A stretch of DNA of 64,000 nt from Fibrobacter sp. (GTDB taxonomy: Bacteria; Fibrobacterota; Fibrobacteria; Fibrobacterales; Fibrobacteraceae). Within the stretch, counting starts at the first letter, position 1; each line of letters begins with the position of its first letter. The notes under the pieces were generated by a model that saw only the letters and a list, made by a program, of their open reading frames with translations, did not search any database and was not told the origin of the DNA. The position numbers were made by a program, and so were the translations under genes. The stretch covers positions 28,368-92,367 of the forward strand of contig JAGCPF010000030.1 in the NCBI GenBank assembly GCA_017642335.1, written 5' to 3'. Shown one piece after another: positions 24,091-33,972 of this stretch.

Positions 24091-25913
24091 ACAAAAATAC
24101 CATTATCGGTTCCATCCTTATCGCTGCGATTGTCATCTGGTGGATGACGACGAACGCTGCTAATGCCGAAGCCCAGGCCGCTGCCCAAGCCAAGGCGAAG
24201 CAGGCTGCCGCTGCGGAAGTGCAGAAGGATTCTTCTGTTGCAAGCGAACTGGTGCTCCCGACCAAGACCCCCGAACTCAAGGCTGCCCCGGTGCTGGGCG
24301 ATGCCGGTTCTTCCGAGGATTCTAGCGCTGCCCCGTCGGATTCTGCTGCTGTGGATTCCGCCTCGGCCCCTGCTCCGGTCGTTGTCGAGCCGCGCACGGT
24401 TGTCGTCGAGACCGAAAAGTTCATCATGACGCTTAGCAACAAGGGCGGCAAGGTGCAGAGCGTTATTGTGAAGGCGCTTCCCGATTCTACGGGCGCTTTC
24501 CCCGAACTCATCCAGGATACGGCGCTCGGTGCCCTCGACCTCAAGCTTGGCAAGGCCGACTTGAGTGAAGCCATGTTCGTGGTTGACGCTCCCGAAAAGA
24601 TTGTTGTCGAAGACAAGGCTACGGTCGAGTTCGTATTCTCCGATGCTAACGGCAACAAGGTCGTTCGCAGCTACGGATTTACCAAGGACGGCGCCGCCGT
24701 GCGCCAGGTGAACAAGTTTGTCGGGTTCAAGCCCGAAGCCTACGAGCTGGCCTGGAAGGGCGGCATGAAGGAAACCGAAGTTATCCCGAAGGGCAAGAGC
24801 TTCGGCGGTACGAGCTACTTCTTTAGCGAAGTGATTTTCAGCGCCGGTAGCGGTGTGGAACGCGAAATGGTTCGCGATCCTGAAAAGTTCAACGACGGCA
24901 ACATGTCCTGGGCGGGTATCCGTCGCAAGTACGTCGCCATGGCCGTGCAGTTCGATACCCCGGTCCCCGCGACGCTCGAAGCGAAGCCGATGAAGATTGC
25001 CGACAACGAATATGATCCGGGCACCTACAAGATTGCCGTTACCGACGATCTCCGCGGTTCGGATTCTCTCAGCTACGACTTCATGGTCCTTCCGCTTTCT
25101 TGGGATGAAATTTCTTCTTACGGCAAGGGTTACGAGAAGGTTATCGTGAGCGGCTGGAAATGGTGCGGTGCCGACGTGTGGTTCGTGTGGATTTGCGCCA
25201 TGCTGCTCAAGCTTCTCAAGTTCTTCTTCTCCATGATTCCGAACTACGGTGTCGCTATCATCCTCGTGACCTTCATTGTCCGCGGCATCACGACCCCGTT
25301 CACCGTGAAGCAGATGAAGTCCACCTCGGCCATGAGCAAGCTCAAGCCGCAGCTCGACGAAATCAACGTGAAGTACAGGAGCGATCCTCAGAAGAAGCAG
25401 GCCGCCATCATGGAACTCTATTCCAAGAACGGCGTGAACCCGCTCGCCAGTTGCTCCGGCGGCTGCCTCCCAATGCTCATCCAGATGCCGATTTTCATGG
25501 GCCTCTTCTTTGTGCTCGGCCGCGCCATCGAACTCCGTGGCATGCCCGCGTTCCTCTGGATTTCTGACCTCAGCCGCAGCGACGTGATTTGGAGCGGCAT
25601 CTCGATTCCGTATATCATGCCGTCGGGCCTCGCTCTGCTCCCGATTATCATGGTCGTCACCACGTACTTCCAGACAAAAGTCACGATGAGTGGCAGCGCC
25701 GGCATGGACCCTGCCCAGCAGAAGATGATGGTGTGGATGATGCCCGCAATGATGTTCCTGTTCAGTGCGGTGATGCCCTCCGGCCTCGTGCTCTACTGGA
25801 TTGTTTCTAACATCTGGAGTATCATTCAGTACAAGATAATCCGCCGCGACACAGGCTCTGCCCCCAAGACCATCAATGGCAAGAAGGTGGAAGACGCCAA
25901 AATCGTGAAGTAA
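24087..25913 (+). CDS. yidC: Membrane protein insertase YidC/Oxa1
   Basis: A 608-residue insertase of the Gram-negative layout. It has an N-terminal membrane anchor, an Ala/Ser-rich linker, a periplasmic beta domain (about 110-350), and a C-terminal five-segment Oxa1 core (about 370-590). The core contains FIVRGITTPFTVKQMKST, the cytoplasmic hairpin and GCLPMLIQMPIFMGLFFVL. It integrates and folds inner-membrane proteins with or without Sec. It is the last gene of the rpmH cluster and is followed by a strong terminator. Confidence 0.96.
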   Translation: MNKNTIIGSILIAAIVIWWMTTNAANAEAQAAAQAKAKQAAAAEVQKDSSVASELVLPTKTPELKAAPVLGDAGSSEDSSAAPSDSAAVDSASAPAPVVVEPRTVVVETEKFIMTLSNKGGKVQSVIVKALPDSTGAFPELIQDTALGALDLKLGKADLSEAMFVVDAPEKIVVEDKATVEFVFSDANGNKVVRSYGFTKDGAAVRQVNKFVGFKPEAYELAWKGGMKETEVIPKGKSFGGTSYFFSEVIFSAGSGVEREMVRDPEKFNDGNMSWAGIRRKYVAMAVQFDTPVPATLEAKPMKIADNEYDPGTYKIAVTDDLRGSDSLSYDFMVLPLSWDEISSYGKGYEKVIVSGWKWCGADVWFVWICAMLLKLLKFFFSMIPNYGVAIILVTFIVRGITTPFTVKQMKSTSAMSKLKPQLDEINVKYRSDPQKKQAAIMELYSKNGVNPLASCSGGCLPMLIQMPIFMGLFFVLGRAIELRGMPAFLWISDLSRSDVIWSGISIPYIMPSGLALLPIIMVVTTYFQTKVTMSGSAGMDPAQQKMMVWMMPAMMFLFSAVMPSGLVLYWIVSNIWSIIQYKIIRRDTGSAPKTINGKKVEDAKIVK

Positions 25914-25940
25914 AGGCGAAAAAGAAAGTATTGCGCAAGG

Positions 25941-25967
25941 TCCCCGGCAAAACCGGGGATTTTTTTT
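25941..25967 (+). terminator. Intrinsic terminator after yidC
   Basis: TCCCCGG pairs with CCGGGGA around a CAAAA-type loop, followed by a T run of eight. Confidence 0.9.
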
Positions 25968-26181
25968 ATGAGAGAAACTGAATTACGTTTGTTTGAGGTG
26001 GTGCGATAACTACAAATCGCTCGAGTACGGATAAATTACGAAAAAAATATGTTATCCCTGCTTTGATGGAACGCCCTAAGACAAAAATTCGTGACGTCAG
26101 ATACGCTTTTGTGCGTATTGTATAAAATAATTTCCTTTTTTTTGAAAAGTATTATTTTTATTGCAGGGATGAAGGTTTTGT

Positions 26182-27096
26182 ATGCGATGGACTTTATTAC
26201 ATATCTTACAATTTGTGTGGATTCTGTTCCTTTTGGCGTTTGCAGTAGCGCTCCTTGTGGCCTGCACTTCAAATGAAGAACTGATCCTCAGCCCTGCCGA
26301 TGGGCCTTCTGCGGATTCTGCGCCGCAGAATTCATTTGCTGAAAAAAATGCTTCCGATACGATTTATGTTCACGATACCGTTGTTGTCTATAAAGACACG
26401 GTTGATAAGGAAGTAGAAATAAAATCATCCTATACGTCATTTATATATAGAGATTCTGCGAACCATCTGGATACGGTGCTGCGTGAATCGGCTCGATTAA
26501 CGTGCGATATGGAAGAAGAGTCGTTTACGTGCAAATATGCTATGCAACCGTTGATCAATCCGGTCCCGGAATACAAAAAGGTGGAATTTCATCTTGATTC
26601 TGCGCCGGTCGTTGTCTTGATGGATACAATCTATAAGGATACTTTGTTCCGGAATACGTTCACGAAGAAATACGATACGACATTTATTAACTATGGCGAT
26701 AATCGCCTGACCGATTACATCCCGCCGGAATATGTTTATGATTTGGGGGAACATCCGTTCGATTCTACCGCGATGCGCGATTTCTTTGACACCCTAGATG
26801 TGCGCGACCCCCAGCTGGGTAGAAACAATCGCTTTGTAGTCAATTCGAAATTGTCTTTTACGGGATTTCCGGCAGTTGTCATGCGCGTAGAAAACGCTTA
26901 TGAGTTTGCAGATCTTGTAGACATCGATCGCACATGGCCTGCAAAACGCCGTGTCATCGCTAGAGAATATGTTTTTGAAAATTTCAATATGAAATCAGAT
27001 TCTACGGTTACCTGGACATTGGGATTCATGCATTACGAAAACGGGGTGGGGGAAAAGGATTCCATCCAGGTAACCACTTTCTTTAAGGTCAAGTAG
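26182..27096 (+). CDS. Hypothetical lipoprotein, 304 aa
   Basis: A long hydrophobic signal (LLHILQFVWILFLLAFAVALLVAC) ends with the lipobox LVAC. The mature part is Asp/Thr-rich and probably beta-rich; repeated short phrases such as DTIYVHDTVVVYKDT, DTIYKDT and YDTTF hint at small internal repeats. No family recognised. GGATGAAGG precedes the start. The promoter region (25970-26181) is AT-rich. It converges on the RgpF-like gene six bases away. Confidence 0.6.
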   Translation: MRWTLLHILQFVWILFLLAFAVALLVACTSNEELILSPADGPSADSAPQNSFAEKNASDTIYVHDTVVVYKDTVDKEVEIKSSYTSFIYRDSANHLDTVLRESARLTCDMEEESFTCKYAMQPLINPVPEYKKVEFHLDSAPVVVLMDTIYKDTLFRNTFTKKYDTTFINYGDNRLTDYIPPEYVYDLGEHPFDSTAMRDFFDTLDVRDPQLGRNNRFVVNSKLSFTGFPAVVMRVENAYEFADLVDIDRTWPAKRRVIAREYVFENFNMKSDSTVTWTLGFMHYENGVGEKDSIQVTTFFKVK

Positions 27097-27101
27097 CGCC
27101 G

Positions 27102-28043
27102 CTACTTGTATTCATCGCCCTTGAGAGGCTTGCGTAGTACTTTGTACTTGGTCTTGATAAGGGTGCGCAGCACGGGCCAGCCGATTTTTTCGAAGGATTT
27201 TTCCCACAGCTGGTTCGCTGCTTGCAGGGCTCTGCCTCCGATGGGGCGCGGTAGCCATTCTTCCTTGAATTCGGCGTCCAGCCCGGCGTCTTTTACCATC
27301 TTGTGGTAGTCGGCGTTGAGCGCGTCATAGGCCCCGTTACGGATGAAGTGAACCTTCTCTTTGAATTTGAAACGGCGTTGCAGGAGTTTGCGCTTGATAA
27401 AGCCCGCATCTTGTTCAAGAAGGTCCTTGTAGGCGAACAGTGGGCTGCCGGTCGTGGGGTAGAGCGCTTCCATGCGGACTTCTGCCTCGACGAACTTTGC
27501 GCTTAGGCCGACTTCCATGTTGCGGACGGTCGCTTCAAAACTGTCCTGTTCGGGAGTCTCGAAAATGTGCATGAAGAATGCGCCGAGGGCGGGCTGCTTC
27601 ATGTACAAGAAAAATGACTGGAGATGCGGGAAGAACTCGTTGCTGCTGGTGAGCGAGACAACGTCGGCGCTGCTTTTTTCGGCTTCGGCGAAGAACTTCT
27701 CGAAATGGTCCTGGAAATAGACGATAGAGTCGTTCAGCACGAGGAGGCGGTCCAGGTTCCCCATGGCGTCTTGTGTGCCGTTTGCTGCTGGGCTGTTGAC
27801 TTTGAGCTTGAGGTAACGGTGCCACATGCCAAAATCAAAACCGTGGTTTTGCGTCAAGAAGAGTTCGATGTCGTTATCGGCGATGAACTCGTATGTTTGA
27901 GCCGAAAGTTCGCGCTCGTTCGTCAGGAGAACGACATGGAAATCGGTCTTGGCTAGACGCGAAAGTGCAAAACGCACATAGCCGGGAAGGTCTTTTCCGG
28001 TCTGGTAGCTGGCGTAGAGTGCGATCTTCCTGTAGCTCGGCAT
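27102..28043 (-). CDS. RgpF-like (rhamnan synthesis F family) protein
   Basis: A 313-residue protein with KIALYASY near the start, NHGFDFGMWHRYL (about residue 66) and LDRLLVLNDSIVY (about 98). This pattern is typical of the RgpF family, which acts in rhamnose-glucose polysaccharide or LPS sugar assembly and is probably glycosyltransferase-like. No membrane segment is seen. The start codon follows the rnr stop after one base, so it is co-transcribed with plsC and rnr. The link to envelope polysaccharide is inference. Confidence 0.65.
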   Translation of the reverse strand: MPSYRKIALYASYQTGKDLPGYVRFALSRLAKTDFHVVLLTNERELSAQTYEFIADNDIELFLTQNHGFDFGMWHRYLKLKVNSPAANGTQDAMGNLDRLLVLNDSIVYFQDHFEKFFAEAEKSSADVVSLTSSNEFFPHLQSFFLYMKQPALGAFFMHIFETPEQDSFEATVRNMEVGLSAKFVEAEVRMEALYPTTGSPLFAYKDLLEQDAGFIKRKLLQRRFKFKEKVHFIRNGAYDALNADYHKMVKDAGLDAEFKEEWLPRPIGGRALQAANQLWEKSFEKIGWPVLRTLIKTKYKVLRKPLKGDEYK

Positions 28044-28044
28044 A

Positions 28045-30390
28045 TTACCTCTTGCGGAAGCGTCCGCCCTTTGTCTTGCGCGGCTTGCTTGCTACATGGA
28101 AATCGTCGCCTTGCTGGGCTGCACGGCGTTCGGCACGGTTTCGCGGCCCGCGTCCGGTGCGTTCGAAACTCGGGGCGTCGGCGTCGAATTTGCCTCCGCG
28201 TGAATTGCCCTTGCGACCACCGCGGTTCCTGTGGCTCCCTGCGGAGGCGTATTCCGGTTCGTCGTCGAAGTCGGGCTGGCTGACGTAGCCGAGGGCTTCC
28301 GCCGCGGCGGCGCGGTCGGCGCGTTCCTCGTTGTTGCGGTCGCCCTGGCGGCGGCGTTTTTTCGGTTCGGAACTGAGTTTTTCGATGATGCTGAAGTCCG
28401 CCTGACCGCGCAGAGGGTCCACCCTCAGAAGGCGCACTAGCACCTTGTCGCCGCGGCGGAACGTGCGCCCGCTCTTCTTGCCGAAGGCAAGGCCTTGGTC
28501 CGGGTTGAACACGTAGAAGTCATCGCCCGCGATGTCGCGGAAGCGCACGAGCCCTTCGGCAATCGGGTCTGCAATGGAAACATAGATGCCCCATTCTTCG
28601 ATGCCCGTGACGGTCGCTTCGAAGTCGTCGCCGATACGGCTCTTCAAAATCCAGCAGCTGCACACCTTGATGGCGATGCGCTCAATTTTTTGGTTCTTGA
28701 CTTCGTTCGCCGAAATTAAATCGCAAACTTCAATCACGCTGTTCTTGCGTTCGGCATTGATTTCTTTGCCCTTGCGCGCCAGTTCGCGGTGGCACCAAAG
28801 GTCGGCGTAGCGGCGGATGGGGCTGGTGAAGTGCGCGTAGTCCTGCCAGTTCAGCGCGAAGTGGCCAAAGCTGTTGCTGTCGTAATGCGCCTTTTGCATG
28901 CTGCGCAAAATGCGGTTCGTGAGCGTCTCGTCGCCCTCGGCGCGCTTCACCAGGTGCTCGTACAGCTTGAAGGCTGTCGGGTTCAGGTTCGTGTCGCCGC
29001 TGCGGGGCTTGCCCAGATCACGGAGCATCACCGGGGAATCCTTGAACAGGTCCGGGTACATGTAGTACAGCTCCATGATGTCCTTGGTATCGGGCGCTTC
29101 GTGGATACGGTAGATGCCCTGGAGCTTGCGCTTCTTGAGTTCCTTGGCGCAGCAGTTGTTCGCGATGAGCATGCACTCTTCCACCCACGAATTGCTTTCG
29201 TCAGTGAGGCGCGGATAAATCTTTTCGGGTTCGCCCTTTTCGTTGAACTTGCAGCCGAATTCGGTGCTCTGGAATTCCAGGAGGCCATCCTTGGTACGGT
29301 TCTTCTTGAGGAGTGCGGTCACTTCAGCGAGTGCCTTGATGTCGTCGTCGCCTTCCTTCATCATTTCCATCGCCTGTTCGTAGGTGATGGACTTGGTAAT
29401 CTTCACGATGCTGCGGTGGAAATCCCAGCTGAGCACGTTCGCGTTCTTGTCGAGTTCCATCATGCAGGTGAATGCGCAACGGTCTACGCCCTGGTGCAGG
29501 CTGCACACGTTGCTCGAAAGCTTTTCGGGGAGCATCGGCACGGCGGTCCACGGCAGGTACTGCGTGTAGCTCCTTTCCAGTGCCTCTTCGTCAAGTTCGC
29601 TACCTTCGGGCACATAGTAGCTCACGTCGGCGATATGCACGCCCAGCTTGTAGCCGCCCTTAGGCGTGCGTTCTACGCTGATGGCGTCGTCGTGGTCCAT
29701 GGCACCTTCGGGGTCGATGCAGAGAATCGTCGTCTGCCGGTAATCTACGCGGCCCTTGAAATCCTTGCCGCAGGGTTCCTTGACGCTGTCCACATACTTC
29801 TTGACGGCGGGCGGGAAATCCTTGGGGAGGTTCGCGTCGTTCATGAACTTCGTCTTGACTTCGTCCCAAGAGATGTTCAGGGCGTCGGCGCTGTGGTCCA
29901 CCTTGGCAAGATAGCTGTGCTTGAGTTTCGGGTGCGGGTACAGCGTGAAACTGATGGTTTCGCCTTCCTTGCCCGGGGCTTGCCTGCGGTGGCACATCTC
30001 GTACACCTTGCCGGTATCGAGTTCGTGGACTTCCCACTCTTCTTCGCCCGTCTGGTGGAGGATGCCGCGCTTGACGCGGGTCTCGGTGGACTTGTCGTTC
30101 TGGCGACGGCTGCGGGCACCTAGACGGCGATTGTCTTCGGGATGCTGTTCCGCGATTTTCTTGATGCGCTTGTCGCGCTTTTCTTCGAGGCTTTCCCCGT
30201 CGCCGAGCTGGTATTCCTTGTGGCTCGTACGTTTTAAAAGACCCTGGTCCACCATGTCGGCGAGCATCTGCTTGAATGCCATTTTCTGCTTCTTGGGCAA
30301 CCCGAGCGCGCTGCGCAGGCGGCTCCCGACCATCGGTTCGTCACGGAGGATAGCAATAATCTGTTCTTCACTCGGTAAATTCTTAGCCAT
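28045..30390 (-). CDS. rnr: Ribonuclease R (RNase II family exoribonuclease)
   Basis: From ATG 30390, with AGGAGG just upstream, the protein has 781 residues. An N-terminal winged-helix region, cold-shock-like beta domains, the RNB catalytic domain (DPEGAMDHDDAISVE with the metal-binding aspartates, then GVHIADVSYYV, LPEKLSSNVCSL and HFTSPIRRYADL) and an S1 domain (ATVTGIEEWGIYVSI) appear in order. The last 100 residues are basic and Gly-rich, as in RNase R. The enzyme degrades structured RNA 3' to 5'. It is the middle gene of plsC-rnr-RgpF-like. Confidence 0.93.
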   Translation of the reverse strand: MAKNLPSEEQIIAILRDEPMVGSRLRSALGLPKKQKMAFKQMLADMVDQGLLKRTSHKEYQLGDGESLEEKRDKRIKKIAEQHPEDNRRLGARSRRQNDKSTETRVKRGILHQTGEEEWEVHELDTGKVYEMCHRRQAPGKEGETISFTLYPHPKLKHSYLAKVDHSADALNISWDEVKTKFMNDANLPKDFPPAVKKYVDSVKEPCGKDFKGRVDYRQTTILCIDPEGAMDHDDAISVERTPKGGYKLGVHIADVSYYVPEGSELDEEALERSYTQYLPWTAVPMLPEKLSSNVCSLHQGVDRCAFTCMMELDKNANVLSWDFHRSIVKITKSITYEQAMEMMKEGDDDIKALAEVTALLKKNRTKDGLLEFQSTEFGCKFNEKGEPEKIYPRLTDESNSWVEECMLIANNCCAKELKKRKLQGIYRIHEAPDTKDIMELYYMYPDLFKDSPVMLRDLGKPRSGDTNLNPTAFKLYEHLVKRAEGDETLTNRILRSMQKAHYDSNSFGHFALNWQDYAHFTSPIRRYADLWCHRELARKGKEINAERKNSVIEVCDLISANEVKNQKIERIAIKVCSCWILKSRIGDDFEATVTGIEEWGIYVSIADPIAEGLVRFRDIAGDDFYVFNPDQGLAFGKKSGRTFRRGDKVLVRLLRVDPLRGQADFSIIEKLSSEPKKRRRQGDRNNEERADRAAAAEALGYVSQPDFDDEPEYASAGSHRNRGGRKGNSRGGKFDADAPSFERTGRGPRNRAERRAAQQGDDFHVASKPRKTKGGRFRKR

Positions 30391-30391
30391 T

Positions 30392-31144
30392 CTAGGCCTC
30401 CTTTGTGCCGTTGTCGGCGGCAGATGCAATTTCTTGTTGCTTGTACGGCAATGCGGATTCGATCATGTCGTGGATTTCGTCGCGCAGTTGCATGGCGGAT
30501 TTGTCTGCAAAACTTTCCGGTGTCTGTAGTGGGTGGATGACAATTTTTATGACGCCGGGCGTCAAGGCCCACTTGACCTTGGATAGGCGTTTTCCGGTGT
30601 CGACGAGCGTTACCGGCAGCAAAGGAAAACTGTTTTCCTTGGCCATGCGGAAAATCCCGTTCTGGAAGGGGAGTAGATGGCCGTCGTTGCTGCGGTGCCC
30701 TTCGGGAAACACCGATATGGTATAATCGTGTGAGATGCGGTCCTTGACGAGCTTGCCCATGCCCATGTTGTTGCGCGGGTTCTTGTGTACGGGAATGCAA
30801 CCGATGCGATTGAGGATCCAGCTGAACACGGGGAACTTCCAGAGGTCTGCTTTCGCGATGAATGCCGTGACAGCGATGGAGGGCCAGAGGACGTTGATGT
30901 CAAGGAAACTTTGGTGGTTGGCGACGATTACGAACTGCTTGTGATCGGGGATGTTTTCCTTGCCCTCGACGATGAGCTTGATGCCAGTAATCTTGAAAAG
31001 GATTTTGAAAAAGGGAATGCAAATCTGCGTGCTCTCGTGCCAGCGTTTGCAAACGAGCCCCTTAAAGAACATGAAGGGAATGCCTGCGATACACATGGCG
31101 GCAACGACAGAAAGATAATAGAATATAGCACGAAGGAAGGCCAT
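30392..31144 (-). CDS. plsC: 1-acyl-sn-glycerol-3-phosphate acyltransferase
   Basis: A 250-residue membrane-associated acyltransferase. An N-terminal hydrophobic segment is followed by the family motifs NHQSFLD (HX4D, about residue 76), a GCIPVHKNPRN segment and FPEGHRS (about 147), and VTLVDTG further on. It makes phosphatidic acid from lysophosphatidic acid. Its stop lies one base from the rnr start. The promoter side (31145-31240) has a TATACAT box on the minus strand about 33 bases upstream. Confidence 0.9.
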   Translation of the reverse strand: MAFLRAIFYYLSVVAAMCIAGIPFMFFKGLVCKRWHESTQICIPFFKILFKITGIKLIVEGKENIPDHKQFVIVANHQSFLDINVLWPSIAVTAFIAKADLWKFPVFSWILNRIGCIPVHKNPRNNMGMGKLVKDRISHDYTISVFPEGHRSNDGHLLPFQNGIFRMAKENSFPLLPVTLVDTGKRLSKVKWALTPGVIKIVIHPLQTPESFADKSAMQLRDEIHDMIESALPYKQQEIASAADNGTKEA

Positions 31145-31240
31145 AGAACAATCAGTTGGTTATTTGCTCTTAATGTATAATTTTTGAGGGATACAGGACA
31201 ATTTTTTTGTCTATTGCACGGCTTTTTGTTTCATTTACCG

Positions 31241-32257
31241 TTATGCAATTTTCCAGTCGAGCGTTTCGCCTGCGGCAAGCGGCACGACCCCGTTAACCGT
31301 TTCGGGCACGGTCCATGCTTCTTTCACGACTTCTATCTGCTTCGTGGTGCGCGGAATGCCGTAGAAATCGGCGCCAAATCCGGCGATGAAGTCGGGAAGC
31401 TTGTCGAGGTGGCCTGCGCGCTCGAATTCCTGCACGAGCAGCGGGATGGCGACGGGAGCGCTGTAGACGCCCGCCGCCCCGCACGGGCATTCCTTCTTGC
31501 CCAGCTGGTGCGGGGCGGAGTCCGTGCCGAGGAAAAACTTGGGATTTCCGCTGAAGGCGGCCTCGCGGATTGCGGCACGGTCTTCAGGCCGCTTCGGCAA
31601 GGGCTTGCAGAAATGATGCGGCCTGAGGGCGTCTCCGACCACGTCGTCGAGCGTCATCATCAGGTGGTGTACCGTGAAGGTTGCCACGACGTTCGCGGGC
31701 AGGCGCTTTACGGCCTCGACCGACTTTGCGGAACTCAAATGTTCAAATACGATTCTGAGTTTCGGGAATTTTTCGGCAAGGGTTTCTACGCGCTTGATGA
31801 AAGCGGGCTCGCGGTCCAGGCAGAATTCGCCCGGTTCCTCGCCGTGCACGCACAGCACGAGTCCCAGTTTTTCCATTATCGCCACGACGGGGAATACCGC
31901 TTCGAAGTCGCTGATGCCATCGGCGCTGTTGGTGGTGACTCCTGCGGGATAGTACTTGCCTGCGACAACGCCTACGGCCATCATGTCCTTTAGGTCTTGC
32001 TCCGTGTAGTTCGGGTTCAGCTTGAACGTCATGAGCGGTTCGAAGTCCGGGCGTACCGGGGCTGCTGCCGCGAGTATCTGCGCCTTGTATTCGGCAATCG
32101 CCTTCGCTGTCGTCATCGCGGGGACGGTGTTCGGCATGATGATGGCACGCCCGAATTGGGCTACAAGGTCGCGTACATAGCCGGGCATGAGTTCGCCCTG
32201 GCGGAGGTGTGCGTGGAAATCGTCGGGAAGGGGTAGAAACATGGTCTTGTCGGTCAT
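31241..32257 (-). CDS. pyrC: Dihydroorotase, homodimeric type
   Basis: A 338-residue enzyme of the E. coli PyrC class. The zinc ligands are in DFHAHLRQGE near the N-terminus. GKYYPAGVTTNS contains the carboxylated lysine; the CVHGEEPG histidine, the FEHLSS histidine and the LGTDSAPH aspartate complete the site. It forms dihydroorotate in pyrimidine synthesis. It is the last gene of a leftward operon, 14 bases after the ABC ATPase. Confidence 0.94.
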   Translation of the reverse strand: MTDKTMFLPLPDDFHAHLRQGELMPGYVRDLVAQFGRAIIMPNTVPAMTTAKAIAEYKAQILAAAAPVRPDFEPLMTFKLNPNYTEQDLKDMMAVGVVAGKYYPAGVTTNSADGISDFEAVFPVVAIMEKLGLVLCVHGEEPGEFCLDREPAFIKRVETLAEKFPKLRIVFEHLSSAKSVEAVKRLPANVVATFTVHHLMMTLDDVVGDALRPHHFCKPLPKRPEDRAAIREAAFSGNPKFFLGTDSAPHQLGKKECPCGAAGVYSAPVAIPLLVQEFERAGHLDKLPDFIAGFGADFYGIPRTTKQIEVVKEAWTVPETVNGVVPLAAGETLDWKIA

Positions 32258-32271
32258 TTATCGTTAGGGAC

Positions 32272-33090
32272 TTAGATGTTGCGGTGCAGATCGCGGAAGA
32301 GCACCTTCGAAATATCCGTGTCGGAATTCAGCCAATAGTCGAAAGGCTTCGGTTTCGTTATCTGCTGCTGGTACAGGAAGCAGATATTGCAGTTGAGTTC
32401 CTTAGCCATCAGGAGGTCGTGTGTGACGATGATGATGGATGTGTGGAACAGGATGCGCATGTTGTCGATAAGCGGCAGCAAGTTGCGGCGGTTGTAGTTG
32501 TCGAGGCCTGCAGTGGGTTCGTCCATCAGCAGGAGTTTCGGGTCCATGGCCCACGAACGCGCGATGGCGACACGCTTCTGCATGCCGACGCTCAGTTGGT
32601 GCGGGAACAGGTTTGCCTGGCTGCGCACGCGCATCAGGTCCATGGCCATATTCACCTTGTCTTCGATTTCCTTGGGCGAGCCCTTCTTGTGGTAATGCAG
32701 GGGCAGTGCGATGTTGTCCTTGATGCGCAGGTTCGAAATCAGGGCGCCGTTCTGGAATACGAGCCCGACTTGCCTTTTGGCAATTTCAAGTGCCGTGTGG
32801 CGTTCGGGCGGAATGTATTCGCCGAAATAGTAGAGTTTTCCCGCTGTAGGCCGGTTCAGCCCAGCGATGACGCGCAGGAGTGCCGACTTGCCCGTGCCCG
32901 AAGGACCTCCGATGCACAGGGTTTCGCCGTTCATCAGTTCCATGTTCGCGTTGACAAGCAGTTCCTTGTCGTTGACCTTGTTTTCCCTTTCGAAAAAGCT
33001 GAGGACGCGCGGCTTGGAAAAACGCTCGCCGGCGAGGTCCTTGTAGGTCATGTGCAGGTTTTCGATTCTAAGGGCGGTCGTATAGGGCAT
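32272..33090 (-). CDS. mlaF: MlaF-like ABC transporter ATP-binding protein
   Basis: A 272-residue ABC ATPase with GPSGTGKSA (Walker A), LSVGMQKRVAIAR (signature, LSxGM like MlaF) and LLLMDEPTAGLD (Walker B). An insertion (about 22-45) before Walker A is longer than usual. Together with the MlaE-like permease it should form the inner-membrane part of a phospholipid transporter keeping outer-membrane lipid asymmetry. No MCE-domain gene (MlaD) lies nearby. Confidence 0.85.
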   Translation of the reverse strand: MPYTTALRIENLHMTYKDLAGERFSKPRVLSFFERENKVNDKELLVNANMELMNGETLCIGGPSGTGKSALLRVIAGLNRPTAGKLYYFGEYIPPERHTALEIAKRQVGLVFQNGALISNLRIKDNIALPLHYHKKGSPKEIEDKVNMAMDLMRVRSQANLFPHQLSVGMQKRVAIARSWAMDPKLLLMDEPTAGLDNYNRRNLLPLIDNMRILFHTSIIIVTHDLLMAKELNCNICFLYQQQITKPKPFDYWLNSDTDISKVLFRDLHRNI

Positions 33091-33099
33091 CTTATTCCT

Positions 33100-33972
33100 C
33101 TAGATGATTTTCGAGAGTTCGTTCATGTAGTCGAGGAAATAGAAAATGGACATGATCACGTCGGCAACAACGATGTACAGGAAAGACTTGATGACGGAAC
33201 GGGAGGTTGCCTTGGGAACCTGGCGGATGTCATGCGGGATGTTCAAGGCCTGGTAGCATGCATTGGTTGTGATGATGGAGCCGAACACGAGCGGCTTCAC
33301 GATGACAAGCACGAAGTCCGTAAGGGACATGGCCGAGAGAATTTCGGAAGAAAGGTAACTCCAGGTGAGCTTGGCATGGATGACATCGCTGATAAGGAAC
33401 GAGAACCCCTGGGTGGCGAGGAATCCGCAGCAGATGGCAATCGCGCTGAAGAGGATGGTCATGACGAATGTCGAGATGGTTCCGCCAATAAGGCCAGGCA
33501 TGATGAGGTAGCGTATGGGGCTTACTCCCATGGTGGCGAGCGCGTCTACTTCGGAATTGATGACCATGCTTCCGATGTAGGTTGTGAGCGAAGAACCGCT
33601 ACGTCCAGCGATGAGGAATGCTGTAAGGATCGGGCCCAGTTCGCGGATGATCACGACGACCATTAGGCTTCCCATAACGTCGTCGAATCCCATCTTGCCC
33701 ATCATGGTGAGCACTTCGATGATGACCACGGCACCGAACAAGGTGGCTACGACAAAAAGGATGGGAAATATTTCTACGCCGGTGAAGAATGCTTGGGCGA
33801 TGATGTTCTTGGTGTCTGTCTTGAAACTGCGGCTACGGTTGAAAAGGGATGCGTATGCTCGGAAAAACAGGGCGACCTGCTGGCCCACTGTGCGCTTCAT
33901 CAGGAAAAGCCCCAGCCTGTGGAAGGCTTTCCCGAAGATAGTCAACTTTTGCCAATTCCTAACTTCTTGCAT
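33100..33972 (-). CDS. mlaE: MlaE-like ABC transporter permease
   Basis: A 290-residue permease with five or six membrane segments. The family signature is present: RELGPILTAFLIAGRSGSS, then SEVDALATMGVSPIRYLIMP. It overlaps engB by 14 bases and is followed after nine bases by the ATPase. It is thought to move phospholipids between membranes with an MCE protein. Confidence 0.9.
   Translation of the reverse strand: MQEVRNWQKLTIFGKAFHRLGLFLMKRTVGQQVALFFRAYASLFNRSRSFKTDTKNIIAQAFFTGVEIFPILFVVATLFGAVVIIEVLTMMGKMGFDDVMGSLMVVVIIRELGPILTAFLIAGRSGSSLTTYIGSMVINSEVDALATMGVSPIRYLIMPGLIGGTISTFVMTILFSAIAICCGFLATQGFSFLISDVIHAKLTWSYLSSEILSAMSLTDFVLVIVKPLVFGSIITTNACYQALNIPHDIRQVPKATSRSVIKSFLYIVVADVIMSIFYFLDYMNELSKII

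Noticed and set aside
28789..30123. Plus-strand frame of 444 codons
   Set aside because: Antisense to rnr, whose motifs are unambiguous.
32209..33666. Plus-strand frame of 485 codons
   Set aside because: Antisense to mlaF and mlaE; no family likeness.
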